DNA of 35,663 bases from Verrucomicrobia bacterium 12-59-8 (GTDB lineage: Bacteria; Verrucomicrobiota; Verrucomicrobiae; Verrucomicrobiales; Verrucomicrobiaceae): assembly GCA_002279765.1 (NCBI GenBank), contig NCCR01000021.1:1-35663 (forward strand), given 5' to 3'. Under the pieces are notes generated by a model. The model was not told the origin of the DNA, ran no database searches, and saw only the letters and a list, made by a program, of their open reading frames with translations. The first letter of the stretch is position 1. Each line of letters opens with the position of its first letter. This document shows positions 8,363 through 14,733 of the stretch, one piece after another. A program made the position numbers and the translations under genes.

Positions 8363-8408
8363 CCCTCGTCAGACGACGAGCCCTTTTGCAAGGCTCGTCT
8401 GCCGAGGG
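8363..8408. repeat. Large stem-loop next to the origin
   Basis: Left arm 8363-8382 and right arm 8392-8408 pair over 17 positions with one mismatch and a 3-nt bulge (left arm core CAGACGACGAGCC, right arm GGCTCGTCTG), leaving a 9-nt loop. Within the left arm CTCGTC-AGAC-GACGAG (8365-8380) can form its own smaller hairpin, so two folds compete. No T-run follows on either strand that would make it a standard terminator. A single-strand origin, replication fork barrier or protein site are possible. Confidence 0.7.
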
Positions 8409-8497
8409 TGAGTTTGACAAAACAGCTTCAGTCCTATTCCGATCACAAGCGCCATGAGGCTTGTCTTTGATTTATCAATCTGTTAAGCAGACATCAA

Positions 8498-8503
8498 AGG
8501 AGG
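8498..8503 (+). promoter_or_regulatory. Shine-Dalgarno AGGAGG that sets the prepilin start
   Basis: AGGAGG directly abuts the first ATG (8504), too close for initiation there, but is 9 bp upstream of the second ATG at 8513. The start at 8513 is therefore preferred and also gives a standard short prepilin leader. Confidence 0.8.
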
Positions 8504-8512
8504 ATGCACTGC

Positions 8513-9301
8513 ATGAGGCAAAGGGGAGGCTTTACGCTCATTGAGCTTGCCATTGTGCTTGTGATCATTGGCCTTTTGATTGGCGGCATCCTTGCCGCTC
8601 AAAGCATGATCAGCACTGCCAAGATTAATGCCACAGTGCGCCAGATCGGGCAGTTTGATGCAGCCGTAATGAACTTCAAAAGCAAATATAATTACCTTCC
8701 AGGGGACGCGCCAGCATTTGGCGGGAATGGAAATGGACTTATTGATTTGGGTGCCGCATGCATTTATGGAACTGATATCACAGCATTCGCCTGCGAAATA
8801 GCAAACTTCTGGAGCCAAGCAGAATCACAGGAGTTCAAAGCCTCCACTTATTCGTTTCCCGGAGTTCCAGCTGAGTCAAGCGGTGCCAATAAGAACGTGC
8901 CCGCCGCAAAAATCGGCAAAAGCAACGATTTTGTTATAGCTTCGGCACTGAGTGCTGATTCTTGGCATGCCGCTACTACCAATCCAAGTAACTATTATGC
9001 GATACTTGATTCTTCAAATGCACAAACTGGGAACTATAATTTCCATCCGACAACATCTTCCAATTCCGCAGTTGAACCTGCTGCTCTCTTAGCCTTGGAC
9101 ACAAAAATGGATGATGGTGTAGGAAATACGGGCAATGTATTGTCCGGCGCTATCGGCGAAAGTGGCTTTGGAACTGGGGCAATTGTTGTTGCCCCCCTTG
9201 CAACTTGCAGCAATGGCAGTGGGGTTTACCAAATCCAAAATTCCGGCTATGAATGCACGCCGCTGATCCGCATTGGCGGCTCAGTCGGCGATCCTCAATA
9301 G
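8513..9301 (+). CDS. Type IV prepilin-like protein
   Basis: The 262-aa product begins MRQRGGFTLIELAIVLVIIG, a textbook class III signal: a short basic leader, prepilin peptidase cleavage after Gly6, Phe at +1 and Glu at +5, then a hydrophobic helix that anchors and polymerises the pilin. The mature head is rich in Asn, Gly and Ser, with YLPGDAPAFGGNGNG after the helix, a motif common in pilins and pseudopilins. It carries Cys pairs (CIYGTDITAFAC and a later C...C) that could form disulfides. No prepilin peptidase, ATPase or secretin is nearby, so it would need chromosomal assembly genes. It sits between the origin and the partition genes. By eye it is more AT-rich than neighbours, suggesting separate acquisition. 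Confidence 0.88.
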   Translation: MRQRGGFTLIELAIVLVIIGLLIGGILAAQSMISTAKINATVRQIGQFDAAVMNFKSKYNYLPGDAPAFGGNGNGLIDLGAACIYGTDITAFACEIANFWSQAESQEFKASTYSFPGVPAESSGANKNVPAAKIGKSNDFVIASALSADSWHAATTNPSNYYAILDSSNAQTGNYNFHPTTSSNSAVEPAALLALDTKMDDGVGNTGNVLSGAIGESGFGTGAIVVAPLATCSNGSGVYQIQNSGYECTPLIRIGGSVGDPQ

Positions 9302-9314
9302 GGTAGGCTGAAGA

Positions 9315-9361
9315 AAGCTAGCTTGCTAGCTAGCAAGCCATCCAGCTTGCTGTGTTGCAAG
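9315..9361. promoter_or_regulatory. Palindrome cluster upstream of parA, candidate centromere (parS) or operator
   Basis: AAGCTAGCTT (9315-9324) is palindromic and overlaps the perfect 18-bp palindrome GCTTGCTAGCTAGCAAGC (9321-9338). AGCTTGC and TGTTGCAAG follow (9344-9361). Type Ib partition systems carry their centromere upstream of parA, bound by a ribbon-helix-helix partner such as the one encoded at 10078. The same words occur at 3670-3696. The palindrome is certain; the function is inferred. Confidence 0.65.
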
Positions 9362-9450
9362 TTTACAACCAGCGCAGAGAAAATGAACCGACAGGGCGTT
9401 GCATCGTGAGCATTTCCACCACGCTTTGAATCAAGTGTTTATCCTGCATG

Positions 9451-9456
9451 AAGGAG
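9451..9456 (+). promoter_or_regulatory. Shine-Dalgarno AAGGAG that sets the ParA start
   Basis: AAGGAG lies 5 bp before ATG 9462. A longer frame exists from a TTG at 9399, but the added 21 residues (His-rich, no ParA-like features) are unlikely to be translated. Confidence 0.8.
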
Positions 9457-9461
9457 CAGGA

Positions 9462-10085
9462 ATGATCTACGGACTCACAAATTCAAAAGGCGGCGTCGGC
9501 AAGACAACGATTGCAGTTCACTTGGCAGCATGGCTCGCCAAAAAGAAACGCGCTGTCACCTTCATTGATGCAGACCCGCAGTCTTCAGCTTCACAGTGGA
9601 TTCAGGAACTCGGCCTTCCGATCACACTTCATCAAATTGATTCACCGGAAGAGATAATTCATCGAGTCGCAAAGCTATCGACTGATGCGAATGACATTGT
9701 CATTGACGGACCCGCAGGGCTTTCAGCCACAACCAGAGCCATCATGCTCCGCGCCGACCGCGTGTTCTTTCCTTGTGGCCCGTCTATTCTCGATCTCCGC
9801 GCTGCTTCCAAAGCCGTGCATCTGCTTCGTGAAGCCCAAAAAACCCGCAAAGGAAAACCAACCGGTTCACTCATTCCAAATAAACTCCAAAAACGCGGAC
9901 GCCTGAGTCGCGAGATGATGGATGCCGCCAAGAAACTTGGCGTGCCCATGCTTGCAGGACTTTCGATGCGCCAGAGCTTCGCGGATGCCGCAGGGCAGGC
10001 GAAGGTTGTCTGGCAAATGGGGGCAACCTCACTTCTGGCAGCACACGAAATGCAACAGCTTATGAAGGAGATGACCCGTGGCTAA
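9462..10085 (+). CDS. parA: ParA-family partition ATPase
   Basis: This 207-aa protein is a short ParA/MinD-type ATPase. The deviant Walker A KGGVGKTT is at 9-16 with the signature lysine (K9), followed by Walker A' FIDADPQSSAS and DIVIDGPAG as Walker B. There is no N-terminal helix-turn-helix, so it fits the small (type Ib) ParA group, which uses a separate DNA-binding partner and moves plasmid copies over the nucleoid. Start at ATG 9462 is chosen by its Shine-Dalgarno. The gene overlaps the downstream ribbon-helix-helix gene by 8 bp, and a palindromic candidate centromere lies upstream. Together they form a complete segregation cassette for the replicon defined by the iteron origin. Confidence 0.92.
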   Translation: MIYGLTNSKGGVGKTTIAVHLAAWLAKKKRAVTFIDADPQSSASQWIQELGLPITLHQIDSPEEIIHRVAKLSTDANDIVIDGPAGLSATTRAIMLRADRVFFPCGPSILDLRAASKAVHLLREAQKTRKGKPTGSLIPNKLQKRGRLSREMMDAAKKLGVPMLAGLSMRQSFADAAGQAKVVWQMGATSLLAAHEMQQLMKEMTRG

Positions 10086-10476
10086 ACGACGCTCCCTCGA
10101 CGATGCGCTTTCGCCTGAAGAACAGGCATTCCTGAACAAAGGCACGCCTGCGCAGCCCAAGTCGAAACCAAAATCCAAGCCGAAGACCAAACCGAACCCA
10201 ACCACGAGGAAGGAGGAACCAGCAATGCAAAGACCAGCACTGAAACAAGAATTCATTCCGCAACCGCCGTTGCCAGCAACAACAATGGGGGCAGGGCAGT
10301 CATTCCAGATGGCTGGCGTCGTCTCCCTGAATGTTCGCATCGAACCCGAAATCAGCACCGCGCTACTTCGAGCTTCGATGGAACGAAAAATCCAAAGGCT
10401 TGACCCTTTCACGCAACGAGACATTGTTGCGGAGGCTCTTGCATCGTGGCTCAAAGCCAACGGATACTTGCAGTAG
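10078..10476 (+). CDS. Ribbon-helix-helix-like partner of ParA (ParB/ParG analogue)
   Basis: A 132-aa basic protein starting at GTG 10078, inside the end of parA, with AAGGAG at 10065-10070 seven bases upstream. The N-terminal 20 residues (LDDALSPEEQAFL) are followed by a Lys/Pro-rich linker (about 27-41, KPKSKPKTKPNP), then a C-terminal ribbon-helix-helix-like fold at about 82-130: VVSLNVRIEPE as the beta strand, then two helices with RDIVAEALASWL. This layout (mobile N-terminus, RHH C-terminus) matches centromere-binding partners of small ParA proteins. It probably binds the palindromes upstream of parA and stimulates the ATPase through its N-terminus. The RHH assignment is by eye and the family name is not certain. 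Confidence 0.75.
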   Translation: MAKRRSLDDALSPEEQAFLNKGTPAQPKSKPKSKPKTKPNPTTRKEEPAMQRPALKQEFIPQPPLPATTMGAGQSFQMAGVVSLNVRIEPEISTALLRASMERKIQRLDPFTQRDIVAEALASWLKANGYLQ

Positions 10477-10506
10477 GCAGTGCGAAAAGCCGTCCTCTGA
10501 GTGTGA

Positions 10507-10529
10507 TTTTATACAGCCGTTTTATACAG
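10507..10529 (+). repeat. Direct repeat TTTTATACAG, 13-bp period
   Basis: Perfect copies at 10507-10516 and 10520-10529 separated by CCG, just after the partition operon. Could be a recombinase or regulator site; nothing more can be said. Confidence 0.55.
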
Positions 10530-10563
10530 GCGCGGCCTGAAAACGAGCAAAACAAGCCCACTT

Positions 10564-10643
10564 GATGCAACTCCGTGCAACTCGCAATCAGCCGCAATCC
10601 CTTATGCTGCAAGGGATTGCAAACCGATGCAACAGAGTGCAAC
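10564..10643. repeat. 10-bp perfect hairpin flanked by repeated GATGCAAC-N3-GTGCAAC
   Basis: GATGCAAC-TCC-GTGCAAC (10564-10581) and GATGCAAC-AGA-GTGCAAC (10626-10643) are direct repeats that differ only in the central three bases. Between them GCAATCCCTT (10594-10603) and AAGGGATTGC (10611-10620) form a perfect 10-bp stem with a 7-nt loop, and an extra GCAATC lies at 10584-10589. No T-run follows, so it is not a standard terminator. The symmetrical layout suggests a protein-DNA assembly site such as attachment, resolution or partition. Confidence 0.7.
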
Positions 10644-10714
10644 AATGTGGAAGACAACAGGAGTGTCTGTCGTACTTCCAGAGGGCTGCTGGGGCGCAGA
10701 CTTGGCATCCAAGA

Positions 10715-10757
10715 GGGGGGGGCGCGATTTTCGAAATGGATTTCGAAATGGGGGGGG
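10715..10757. repeat. Two G8 runs flanking duplicated TTTCGAAATGG
   Basis: Eight-G runs at 10715-10722 and 10750-10757, each followed by CG, flank TTTCGAAATGG at 10729-10739 and 10741-10751. The core TTTCGAAA is itself palindromic. Long G runs also raise the possibility of sequencing length errors here. Confidence 0.6.
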
Positions 10758-10855
10758 CGTGGAGACGTGCGGCGGCGGTTGGAGGACCAACCGCCCTACC
10801 TTTGCGATAGGACATTTTTTGGCTGGGTGTGGCCGGGCGCTGAGCCGGAGCCGGA

Positions 10856-10873
10856 GCGGGCAGGATTGCCCGC
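10856..10873. repeat. GC-rich hairpin after the kinase gene
   Basis: GCGGGCA (10856-10862) and TGCCCGC (10867-10873) form a perfect 7-bp stem with a GGAT loop, 9 bp beyond the kinase stop. On the plus strand GCTACTTTTTAAA follows. On the minus strand, the one that would matter for the kinase, no T-run follows, so termination is uncertain. Confidence 0.5.
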
Positions 10874-10881
10874 GCTACTTT

Positions 10882-13308
10882 TTAAATGCCGGCGGCCATG
10901 ACTTTCATCCAGCGCATGCGGAAGGTGGCGTTTTCTTCCATGAGCTGGGCGGCGATGGTGGTGGAGAGCTGGGTGAGGCCGGTGAGGCGGGCGAAGGCGG
11001 CGGTGTTTTCCTGACGGCGGTAGTAGTCGGTGGAGTCGGTGGTCTGGGCGCCGAGGGATTGGGCGATTTCGACGAGGGACTCGGGGGTGAGGCTGTCGAA
11101 GGGGAGGGTGAGGGTACCGCGATCGAGGGTGACGCTGATCTGGGTGCCGGCGGGATTGCTGGTGATGCGGCCGGTGAGCTGGCCGCCCTCCCGACGGGTG
11201 ATGGTGCCGGTCCAGCCTTTGGTGGCGAGGTCGGTGGTGAGCTGGCGGATGAAGTCGCGGGACTGGGTGTAGAGGTAGAGGCGGCCGTCGAGGGCGGTGC
11301 GGACGTCTGCGGTTTCAAGGCGGGTGCCGGTGAGGAGGTCGATGGCGCGGGTGTAGTCGTAACCCTGGACGAGGGAGGGGACGAGGGCGCTGACTTCGGC
11401 GAGGAGTTCGAGGTCTGACTGGCGGCGCTTTTTGTCGTCTTCCATCTGGCGCTGCTGGTCTTCGAGGGTCATGCGGGAGATTTCGCGCTGGAGGCCGGTC
11501 TCCCATTCTTTGATCATGCTGAGGAAGGCGCCGCTGGTTTTGAGCTTTTTGCGGGTTTGCTGGACTTCGGCGAGGGCGGAGCGGAGATCGGTGATGTTGT
11601 CGGAGTTGCGTGGCTGGAGGGCGGTGCGGACGAGGGCGAAGTCGGGCTTGTAGCGGTCTACGAGGGCGCTGTAGAGGGAGAGCCAGTCGAGGGTGGCGGC
11701 TGAGGCGTCTGTGGGGGGCTGCCGGGTGTCTGCGAGGTGCTGCTGGAAGTATTCGAGCTCCTGGGCTCCGAGGAGGGCATCGCCAAAGTGCCATTCGGTG
11801 AGGCCATGGACGAGGTAGCCGAGGATTTCTTCGTTGGTGGTTTGATAGCCGAGGGAACTGAGCGGGGTGCCGAGGCCGAATCCTTTCGACATGCGGTCTT
11901 TGATTTTGGCAAAGAAGGGGGCGAGGCTGTTGAGGTCTGGGGCGGTGGAGAGCTGGGAGAACTGGTCTGCGGCGTCTTTTTTCTTGTCGAGCATGATGCT
12001 GCAGAGGGCGGCATTGAAGCGTGCCCAGTTTTCGGTGGGCTGGAGCAGATCTTTGGATTCGACGAGCTTGGTGAACTTGTGCTTGGCTTCGGCGTATTTA
12101 AACTCATCGAGCATGAGCTGCCGGGCTTCGGTGAAGAGGGTGGAGACGGTTTTTTTGTCTTTGTCCTGCTTGTCGGCGGCTTTGAGGGTGACGCCGGAGC
12201 CGTCGAGGTCGCGCTCATTGGCGGTGGCGAGCTGGATGGCGCGTGCCTGGCGCTGTGCGCCGCCTGCGCGCAGGAGCCAGCCCATGACGTAGGCGAAGAT
12301 GATGGCGGCGGCGATGGAGCCGAAGAGGCGGGTGCGGCGATTGACGAGCCTGCGGCGGACGCTGCCGCGATCGAGGAGGCCTTCGGCGAGGCGCATTTCA
12401 TCGACGACTTCGGCGTAGTTGGCGAAGCGGTCTTCGGGATTGAAGGAGAGCATGCCGTTGATGACGTGCTCGGTGCGGGGGGAGAAACGGAGGCCGGATT
12501 CGCCGAGGGTGACGCGCTTGCATTTGATGCGGCGGAGGTCTTCGATGGCGCTGGTGTCCGCCTTGTGGGGCGGATTGCCGGTCATGGCGTGGTAGAGGGT
12601 GGCGCCGAGGGAGAAGATGTCGCTGCGGTAGTCTTCTTTGTTTTCGATGACTTTTTCGGGGGCGACGTAGTAGGGGGTGGCCCAGATCTCGCCGGAGTCA
12701 TCGCCGCCGCGATCGACGAAGAGGGCGAGGCCGAAGTCCACGACTTTGGCGGTGCCGGTTTCGGTGAAGAGGATGTTGGCGGGTTTGACGTCGCGATGGA
12801 TGAGGGTGAGCTGCTGGGCGGCGCGGAGGCCTTCGGCGACTTCGCGGCCGATGCGGAGGGCTTCGTCTTCTTTGAGGTGGCCTTCGCGGCGGATGCGCTG
12901 CTCTAGGGAGCCGCCGCCGACGAGCTCCATGGCGATGTAGAAGTAGCCCTGGTCATAGCCGACGGAGTAGAGCTTGATGACGTTGGGGTGGGTGACGTTG
13001 GCGGTGATGTGGGCCTCGCGGCGGAACTGCTCGAGACGGACGGAGTCGCGGGAGTACTGGCGGTTGAGGATTTTGAGGGCGACGCGGCGGCCGAGGGTTT
13101 CATCTTCGGCTTCGAACACGCGGCTCATGCCGCCTTCGCCGATCTGGCGGACGATCATGAACTGATCGAAGCGGCGGCGGACGCGGACCATTTGGCCGCA
13201 GAAGGGGCATTTGAGCTTGGTGAAGGGCTCCAGGGAGGTGACATCGATCTGCCTCTGACACACCGGGCAGGTGCTCAGAAATGTCTGTTCTGGAGGAGCG
13301 AGAATCAA
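10882..13308 (-). CDS. Membrane Ser/Thr protein kinase with N-terminal zinc ribbon
   Basis: An 808-aa eukaryote-like (Hanks-type) kinase. Counting from TTG 13308: zinc-ribbon cysteines at 14, 17, 34 and 37; glycine loop GEGGMSRV at 57-64; ATP lysine K79 in VALK; catalytic HRDVKPAN at 171-178; DFG at 191-193; then YYVAPE. All catalytic residues are present. After the kinase domain comes one transmembrane helix (SIAAAIIFAYVMGWLLRAGG), then about 400 residues that should lie outside the membrane, with helical and coiled-coil character. There is no ATG or GTG between the start of the neighbouring synthase gene and the zinc ribbon, so a TTG (13308) or CTG (13278) start is likely. The open frame continues to 14238 only as antisense of that gene. 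Substrates are unknown. Confidence 0.88.
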   Translation of the reverse strand: MILAPPEQTFLSTCPVCQRQIDVTSLEPFTKLKCPFCGQMVRVRRRFDQFMIVRQIGEGGMSRVFEAEDETLGRRVALKILNRQYSRDSVRLEQFRREAHITANVTHPNVIKLYSVGYDQGYFYIAMELVGGGSLEQRIRREGHLKEDEALRIGREVAEGLRAAQQLTLIHRDVKPANILFTETGTAKVVDFGLALFVDRGGDDSGEIWATPYYVAPEKVIENKEDYRSDIFSLGATLYHAMTGNPPHKADTSAIEDLRRIKCKRVTLGESGLRFSPRTEHVINGMLSFNPEDRFANYAEVVDEMRLAEGLLDRGSVRRRLVNRRTRLFGSIAAAIIFAYVMGWLLRAGGAQRQARAIQLATANERDLDGSGVTLKAADKQDKDKKTVSTLFTEARQLMLDEFKYAEAKHKFTKLVESKDLLQPTENWARFNAALCSIMLDKKKDAADQFSQLSTAPDLNSLAPFFAKIKDRMSKGFGLGTPLSSLGYQTTNEEILGYLVHGLTEWHFGDALLGAQELEYFQQHLADTRQPPTDASAATLDWLSLYSALVDRYKPDFALVRTALQPRNSDNITDLRSALAEVQQTRKKLKTSGAFLSMIKEWETGLQREISRMTLEDQQRQMEDDKKRRQSDLELLAEVSALVPSLVQGYDYTRAIDLLTGTRLETADVRTALDGRLYLYTQSRDFIRQLTTDLATKGWTGTITRREGGQLTGRITSNPAGTQISVTLDRGTLTLPFDSLTPESLVEIAQSLGAQTTDSTDYYRRQENTAAFARLTGLTQLSTTIAAQLMEENATFRMRWMKVMAAGI

Positions 13309-13395
13309 GGTGAAGGGTATTGGCAGTAGCAGGGACGCATTGGATATGCCAGAAATTACAGTTTGCCTTATTAATTTGAATCTTGAGTTTGTCGG

Positions 13396-14310
13396 GTGGA
13401 TTGGCTCATCAGTGAAACATTGGATATTGGAGATCGTTTCGACAAACACCTCGCGAGGCGTTTGCCGGAGATGTCGCGGTCGCGTTTGCAGGATTTGATC
13501 AAGGGGGGGCACGCTACGCTGAATGGGAAGCCTGCCAAGGCGGGGGCTACGCTGAGAAGCGGGGATGCGGTGAGTCTCATGGTGCCGGATGTAGCGGAGG
13601 TGGAGATCAAGGCCCAGAACATTCCTTTGACGATTTTGTATGAAGACACCGACATCGTAGTGCTGGACAAGGCATCGGGGCTTGTTGTTCATCCGGCGGA
13701 AGGAAATCCTGACGGGACGCTGGTGAACGCGCTGCTGCACCACATCGGTGATCTCAGCGGGATCGGCGGGGAGATGCGGCCGGGGATTGTTCACCGGCTG
13801 GACAAGGATACGAGCGGCTGCATGGTGGTGGCGAAGCATGACATCGCGCACCGGCGGCTGACGGAGGCGTTTTCTGAGCGGCGCATCTCGAAGATCTATC
13901 TGGCGGTGGTGAATGGGGTGCCGAAGGAGGAGAGCGGGCGGATTCAGACATCGATTGGAAGGCATCCGGTGGATCGCAAGCGGATGAGCAACTTGCTGGA
14001 TGGGGCGGGGAAGGATGCGGTGACGGAGTGGAAGCGGCTGGCGGTGGATCAGGGGTGTGCGCTGATCCAGTGCAGGCTGCTGACGGGAAGGACGCATCAG
14101 ATCCGTGTGCATATGCGGGAGTCTTTGCAGTGTGCGATTTTGGGAGATCCGATCTATGCGAATCCGGCGAAGCAGCGGGTGCAGGTGCCGCGGCTGATGC
14201 TGCATGCGTGGAAGCTTTCGTTTAACCATCCGATCCACGACCAGCCGCTGGCTTTTGTGGCGAAACTGCCGACGGAGTTTGAAGGGTGGATGAACTGCGT
14301 GCAGGGATAG
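13396..14310 (+). CDS. rluD: RluD-family 23S rRNA pseudouridine synthase
   Basis: The 304-aa protein has an N-terminal S4 RNA-binding domain (about 14-75, DRFDKHLARRLPEMSRSRLQ) followed by the RluA/RluC/RluD catalytic domain. The active-site motif HRLDKDTSG is at 133-141 with catalytic Asp136, and GRTHQIRVH, also typical, is near 235. RluD converts uridines 1911, 1915 and 1917 in helix 69 of 23S rRNA in E. coli. The presence of S4 plus overall length favours RluC/RluD over RluA; the exact target is not proven. The GTG start at 13396 leaves an 87-bp divergent spacer to the kinase start. The ArsC-like gene follows by 24 bp and may be co-transcribed. Confidence 0.92.
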   Translation: MDWLISETLDIGDRFDKHLARRLPEMSRSRLQDLIKGGHATLNGKPAKAGATLRSGDAVSLMVPDVAEVEIKAQNIPLTILYEDTDIVVLDKASGLVVHPAEGNPDGTLVNALLHHIGDLSGIGGEMRPGIVHRLDKDTSGCMVVAKHDIAHRRLTEAFSERRISKIYLAVVNGVPKEESGRIQTSIGRHPVDRKRMSNLLDGAGKDAVTEWKRLAVDQGCALIQCRLLTGRTHQIRVHMRESLQCAILGDPIYANPAKQRVQVPRLMLHAWKLSFNHPIHDQPLAFVAKLPTEFEGWMNCVQG

Positions 14311-14334
14311 CGGCCCCCACTTTTACTTTATTTT

Positions 14335-14697
14335 ATGCTCAAAGTCTATGCTTACTCTGGATGCTCCACGTGCAAGAACGCGCTCAAGTGGCTGAAGCAG
14401 CACTCGATTGTATTTGAGGAGATCGCGATCCGTGAGACGCCGCCGTCAATGGCGGAATTGAAGGCGATGCTGGCGGCGTATGAGGGGGATCTGCGGCGGC
14501 TTTTCAATGTTTCAGGGATGGACTACCGGAGCCTGGGGCTGAAGGACACGCTGCCGGGGATGAGCACGGACGAGGCGCTGGGACTGCTGGCGGGGAATGG
14601 AAACTTGGTGAAGCGGCCGTTTGCGATTGATGCTGGGAAGAAGGTGTTTCTGGTGGGGTTTAAGGAGGCGGAGTGGGAGGGGGCACTGGGGAAGTGA
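14335..14697 (+). CDS. ArsC/Spx-family thioredoxin-fold protein
   Basis: A 120-aa protein beginning MLKVYAYSGCSTCKNALKWL, with Cys10 and Cys13 as a CxxC at the start of a thioredoxin-like fold. The remainder follows the ArsC/YffB/Spx pattern (IRETPPSMAEL, LFNVSG, LVKRPFAI), including the RP-x-x-I segment near the end. ArsC enzymes reduce arsenate with glutathione; many family members of this type (YffB-like) have no shown arsenate activity. No arsenic resistance genes are nearby, so a general redox role is more likely. ATG 14335 lies in an AT-rich leader without a clear ribosome site, 24 bp after the pseudouridine synthase. Confidence 0.88.
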   Translation: MLKVYAYSGCSTCKNALKWLKQHSIVFEEIAIRETPPSMAELKAMLAAYEGDLRRLFNVSGMDYRSLGLKDTLPGMSTDEALGLLAGNGNLVKRPFAIDAGKKVFLVGFKEAEWEGALGK

Positions 14698-14733
14698 AAA
14701 GGGAGGAGGGCGGCGCTGGGGTGAGGATGGGGA

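Larger units (their letters stand above)
8063..8512. other. Candidate replication origin (oriV) region
   Basis: This 450-bp gene-free stretch combines the standard parts of an iteron origin: seven iterons (8098-8277), an AT-rich tract (8318-8361) with repeated CTTAAACT-type words that could be the unwinding site, and a strong stem-loop (8363-8408). It sits directly upstream of the initiator gene. The last 100 bp hold the leader of the prepilin gene, with a TTGACA hexamer at 8414-8419 but no good -10 at the right distance. I saw no perfect DnaA box. Confidence 0.85.
10477..10881. other. Gene-free repeat-rich junction between plasmid-like and chromosomal genes
   Basis: The 405-bp interval has no credible gene. 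In order it holds a 10-bp direct repeat (10507-10529), a hairpin flanked by repeated 18-mers (10564-10643), two G8 runs around TTTCGAAATGG repeats (10715-10757) and a GC-rich hairpin (10856-10873). Left of it all genes are of plasmid type; right of it all look chromosomal. It is therefore the likely place for one end of an integrated element, though no tRNA and no duplicated att core is visible in the window. Confidence 0.55.

Noticed and set aside
8414..8440. Promoter of the prepilin gene (TTGACA with TATTCC)
   Set aside because: The -10 candidate matches poorly and the spacer is only 15 bp; not strong enough to list as a promoter.
9399..9461. TTG-initiated extension of ParA
   Set aside because: The extra 21 residues have no ParA features, and a good Shine-Dalgarno precedes ATG 9462.
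11737..12906. 389-codon plus-strand ORF rich in Gly, Glu and Ala
   Set aside because: Antisense to the kinase gene; composition follows from the skewed codon use of the kinase. 10627-11418 plus and 31941-33077 plus are similar cases.
13309..14238. Upstream extension of the kinase frame to a 1118-codon ORF
   Set aside because: The extra part is exactly antisense to the intact pseudouridine synthase gene and has an Arg/His/Pro-rich chance composition. The zinc ribbon and kinase begin only at about 13308.
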